21,242 nucleotides of DNA from Ophiothrix spiculata (lineage: Eukaryota > Echinodermata > Ophiuroidea > Amphilepidida > Ophiotrichidae): assembly GCA_000969725.1 (NCBI GenBank), contig JXSR01S073252.1; one strand, 5' to 3'. The notes under the pieces are model-generated. The model was not told the origin of the DNA and made no database searches. It saw only the letters and a program-made list of their open reading frames with translations. The position numbers and the translations under genes are program-made. Below are positions 18,850 through 21,242 of the stretch, one piece after another. Numbering within the stretch: position 1 is the first letter of the stretch; every line of letters begins with the position of its first letter.

Positions 18850-19000
18850 AAACAATTGTCATTTCTAAGCAGATGATGGATTTGCCTTTACTAGAATGAA
18901 AGAATGGGGACAATTTATGAAGGCATTCATATGATATGAATATTTCATTAGGATGGTATTCAAACATGTCTGTCCAAATACTGACACTTCGATCATACAT
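18850..19000 (+). repeat. Fourth, partial copy of the element C end
   Basis: GGATTTGCCTTTA, GAATGAAAGAATGGGGACAA, TTTATGAAGGCATTC, GATAT, and GTCTGTCCAAA follow the order and spacing of 3245-3355. The outer terminus is not recognisable and no inverted partner lies downstream. Confidence 0.55.
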
Positions 19001-19001
19001 T

Positions 19002-19475
19002 ATGTTTCTTAAGGAGGGAAAGAATGTTTTTTTTTTGTTTTGTTTTGTTGATTGTGGAAAGTATCGGCTGGTTTCGTTGAACATATCCTGTTATAAGATA
19101 AAGTTTAATGAAGTCTAGACTGGCTTTAAGTCCTTAGGTAGTCAAGTCTCTAGGATTTTTTTTCAGTTTATGTTATGGGTTTATTTTGTCAATAGGCCTT
19201 CATCTTATTTTGCTAATCCAGTAACCTTTTCCCAAACAAAATAAAATCAAATCAAAATCAAAATAAACTACAACAATCTACTATTCATTTGACAGATATG
19301 AATTTCCCAAGCAAAATACCTAGGACATTTATATAAAAAATTTCAATGGTTATTATCCCTTAGAAAATATGCTACAGTAAACCTACCACAATTTTTCAAT
19401 TTAACAATTGCCCTTAAATACATGGTGCTTGACACTTCAATACCCATCACAGAAGATCAGATCACCAGATCACAT
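19002..19475. other. Non-coding stretch with low-complexity patches
   Basis: Contains a T9 plus GTTTT run (19026-19049) and an AAATC/AAAATC-type run (about 19236-19266). No gene or element end recognised. Confidence 0.4.
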
Positions 19476-19478
19476 ATA

Positions 19479-20553
19479 CAGCGTCCCCCAGAATGAAGTT
19501 ATCAACATTTTAACGCTTCATAATTCAAAAACTAAATAACTCAAGACAGTGTCAAAAAGTGACAATAATGTATAATGTCTTTACTTGCTTTGGTGTTAAA
19601 ATAAACAAAAAAATGGTACAGTGTTTTTTAGAAATAGACGTTTGAAGCTCAAGAATAGTTTGGACACTTTTCCCAGTTTGGAAAGGTCGTAAAAATCCTG
19701 TGGTTATTTATAGCAGAAGTATGCGATCAAGGATGTAATCCTTACACACATTTCTGTTTTAATTGGCTTGTTGCTTCTTGTTGATGATATGAAGGAGTCT
19801 TGAAAAGGGTGGCTAAATGTTACCTAGGCTTCTAGTGTGTTTTTGTTTCGTCCACGTTTCTTTTTTGCAGTTCTGTCTGAATCCATAAGCCTTACAACAT
19901 TTTCTGATATTTTTAAGAGAGGCTACTAATGTGATGATGATTTTCTAGAATTCTGGCTTCTGGAAATGTTGAATAAATTGTTACAAGTTGTATCCTCACT
20001 TTACTGATGTTGGACAATCATACTCTCTTATCCATTGAAAAATGAGGTGTTATTTTTGCTTTGAACTAACGTATTCGTACAACCGCTGCAAACAGTATCA
20101 AGCCTTAAGCGTGCTTTCAAACGGCCCGCTAAATGAGTTTCTACGTCCTTGAGAAGGCCACCAAGGAAGATTACCTAATCAAACATTTTGATATGAATTT
20201 TACATATGAAAACAAAAATAAGTATGGGCTAAAATTATCTTTGATACAGAGACATTTATAATTGAAAAAGTTATCATGATTATGTCTTAGAGATAACGTT
20301 CGTTGTTGCGTGCTTTAATAAGCTGCAAATTACCATGAACTTGTGACTTCCCGAAACCGGGAAGTGTGTCCAAACTCCTTCGGAACTTCTAATACCCATT
20401 TCTAGAAAACTTATGCATTTATTTTGGGTTTTTTTGCACCATAAACGGAAAAGATACTATACATTAATTTGACCAATTTACATTGTCTGGGGCTATTTAC
20501 TTTTTGAATTATGAAGCGTCAAATATTTGATAACTTCATTCTGGGACACACTG
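19479..20553. mobile_element. Tc1/mariner-type element E, 1075 bp, TA-flanked
   Basis: The left end CAGCGTCCCCCAGAATGAAG and the right end read inwards, CAGTGTGTCCCAGAATGAAG, are inverted repeats flanked by TA (19477-19478 and 20554-20555). The homology goes on for about 250 bp each side: TTATCAA-ATTT, ACGCTTCATAATTCAAAAA, TTTCTAGAAAT-related and GTTTGGACAC-CTTCCC blocks pair in order. The ~550 bp core has no intact transposase. At about 20093-20185 a plus-strand frame with one stop reads VSSLKRAFKRPAK, then VSTSLRRPPRKIT, which has the basic character of a transposase DNA-binding linker but is too short to assign. Confidence 0.78.
20346..20365. repeat. 8 bp-stem hairpin in the right end of element E
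   Basis: ACTTCCCG AAAC CGGGAAGT is a perfect 8 bp stem with a 4-base loop. The left end has the decayed counterpart around 19668-19690 (TTTTCCCAGTTTGGAAAGG), so the hairpin belongs to the element family. Confidence 0.6.
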
Positions 20554-20610
20554 TATACATTAATTGATAGCCCCGTCATCAGATCAATAATCACTTCCAG
20601 CATCGGGCCA

Positions 20611-20709
20611 TAAGGCCCGGTGTAGACTCCACTATCGTATAGAATATTTTGCTATAGAATATTCTAAGCGAAATATTCTATACGATAGTGGAGTCTGCAC
20701 CGGGCCTTA
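20611..20709. mobile_element. 99 bp near-perfect hairpin MITE
   Basis: The arms 20611-20652 and 20668-20709 pair at 40 of 42 positions, and both mismatches would be G-U pairs in RNA. The ends read TAAGGCCCGGTG and CACCGGGCCTTA, so the outer TA on both sides may be the target duplication. The 15-base loop itself contains the 12 bp palindrome TAGAATATTCTA, and AGAATATT is thus present three times. It is most simply a very small Tc1/mariner-like MITE; if transcribed it would form a precursor-like stem-loop. Confidence 0.75.
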
Positions 20710-20714
20710 ATGAA

Positions 20715-21242
20715 GATAGTCCCATGCTTCCAGTTGAGAAATCTAAAATCTACTCCTTTCTCTTCTCATGGAGTATGAAGTGCTCTTACTGATGTGAGTT
20801 GAGCTTGATATACGAACTGCTAAGTTGCTAATCTTGTACATGTACATGATTTAGGGAATTGGCATCACGTTCACGTGTCGAATGCACGCTTTCATATTTA
20901 GTTGTTCCCACTCTGACTTTTCAGCATTTGATGGATACTATTTGATGAAAAAGTGTTTGAATCATTTATGTTGATGCAACCTCTTTACTCTAAATAAATA
21001 AAATGACTTTTAGTTTAAGATGTAATTCTGTGTTGTTTCATGTGTACATTTCTTAAGCGTTTTATTATTTGCAATGGCTTACTGAAGTACATTTTATTTT
21101 TTATAGTGTTATAATTGACATAATTACAAATGCCCATATTGCCTAGATTTTCCTTGTTTAATAATTCAAAATCATTATTAAGTACATTACTATTTACATT
21201 ATTTAGCAAACAACATTATAATTCAGGCTTGCTTGTCTAGAT
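20715..21242. other. AT-rich non-coding stretch
   Basis: No gene or repeat recognised up to the window edge. A TGTACATGTACATG run near 20836-20849 is a short local palindrome. Confidence 0.4.

Noticed and set aside
18800..19084. 94-codon minus-strand open frame
   Set aside because: Overlaps a partial element C end and low-complexity T runs; no family pattern.

Overview
This window reads as AT-rich, gene-poor eukaryotic DNA from an animal, and most of what can be recognised is old transposon sequence. I found no intact host gene, rRNA, tRNA or CRISPR. There are no prokaryotic features: no operons and no ribosome-binding sites ahead of ORFs. The mobile elements (Tc1/mariner relics with a DUF4817-like helix-turn-helix, TA- and TTAA-flanked MITEs, an animal-type unclassified DNA transposon) fit a marine invertebrate. 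A mollusc is my best guess, but that is inference only.

Layout, left to right. 1-1600 is featureless AT-rich DNA. A dispersed repeat 'A' occurs three times in the same orientation (about 1625-1853, 6712-6900, 11379-11550). A second repeat 'B' occurs three times (about 1900-2230 on minus, 10495-11000 on plus, 18230-18720 on plus). 3157-4235 is a decayed mariner-type element with ~210 bp inverted ends around the broken N-terminal half of a transposase. 4536-4937 (minus) holds a separate transposase fragment from the catalytic (DDE) region. 5858-6290 is a repeat whose inverted relative lies inside a second mariner-type element at 15838-16897. 7404-7854 is a TTAA-flanked MITE. 9830-10140 holds a hairpin and a small GC-rich island.

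The most informative locus is 12819-14924. It is a 2.1 kb DNA transposon relic with matching terminal inverted repeats, a perfect 4 bp target duplication (CGTT), palindromic GCTCGATCGAGC-type subterminal motifs, and a minus-strand pseudogene (14647 to 13633). That pseudogene still shows a long conserved-looking reading frame with two stops, a third stop downstream, and a nested fold-back insertion. Next to it lie a GGTGTT/AACACC-rich tandem repeat (15165-15386), a ~380 bp inverted-repeat element (15437-15816) and the 15838-16897 mariner MITE. The MITE's right end touches a third copy of the 3157-type end. 19479-20553 is a third 1.07 kb mariner-type element with ~250 bp inverted ends. 20611-20709 is a 99 bp near-perfect hairpin MITE.

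The genes do not work together in a pathway. The window is a record of several transposon families inserting into, and decaying in, non-coding DNA. Element ends are well supported by the sequence; family names and functions are weaker and are marked as such.
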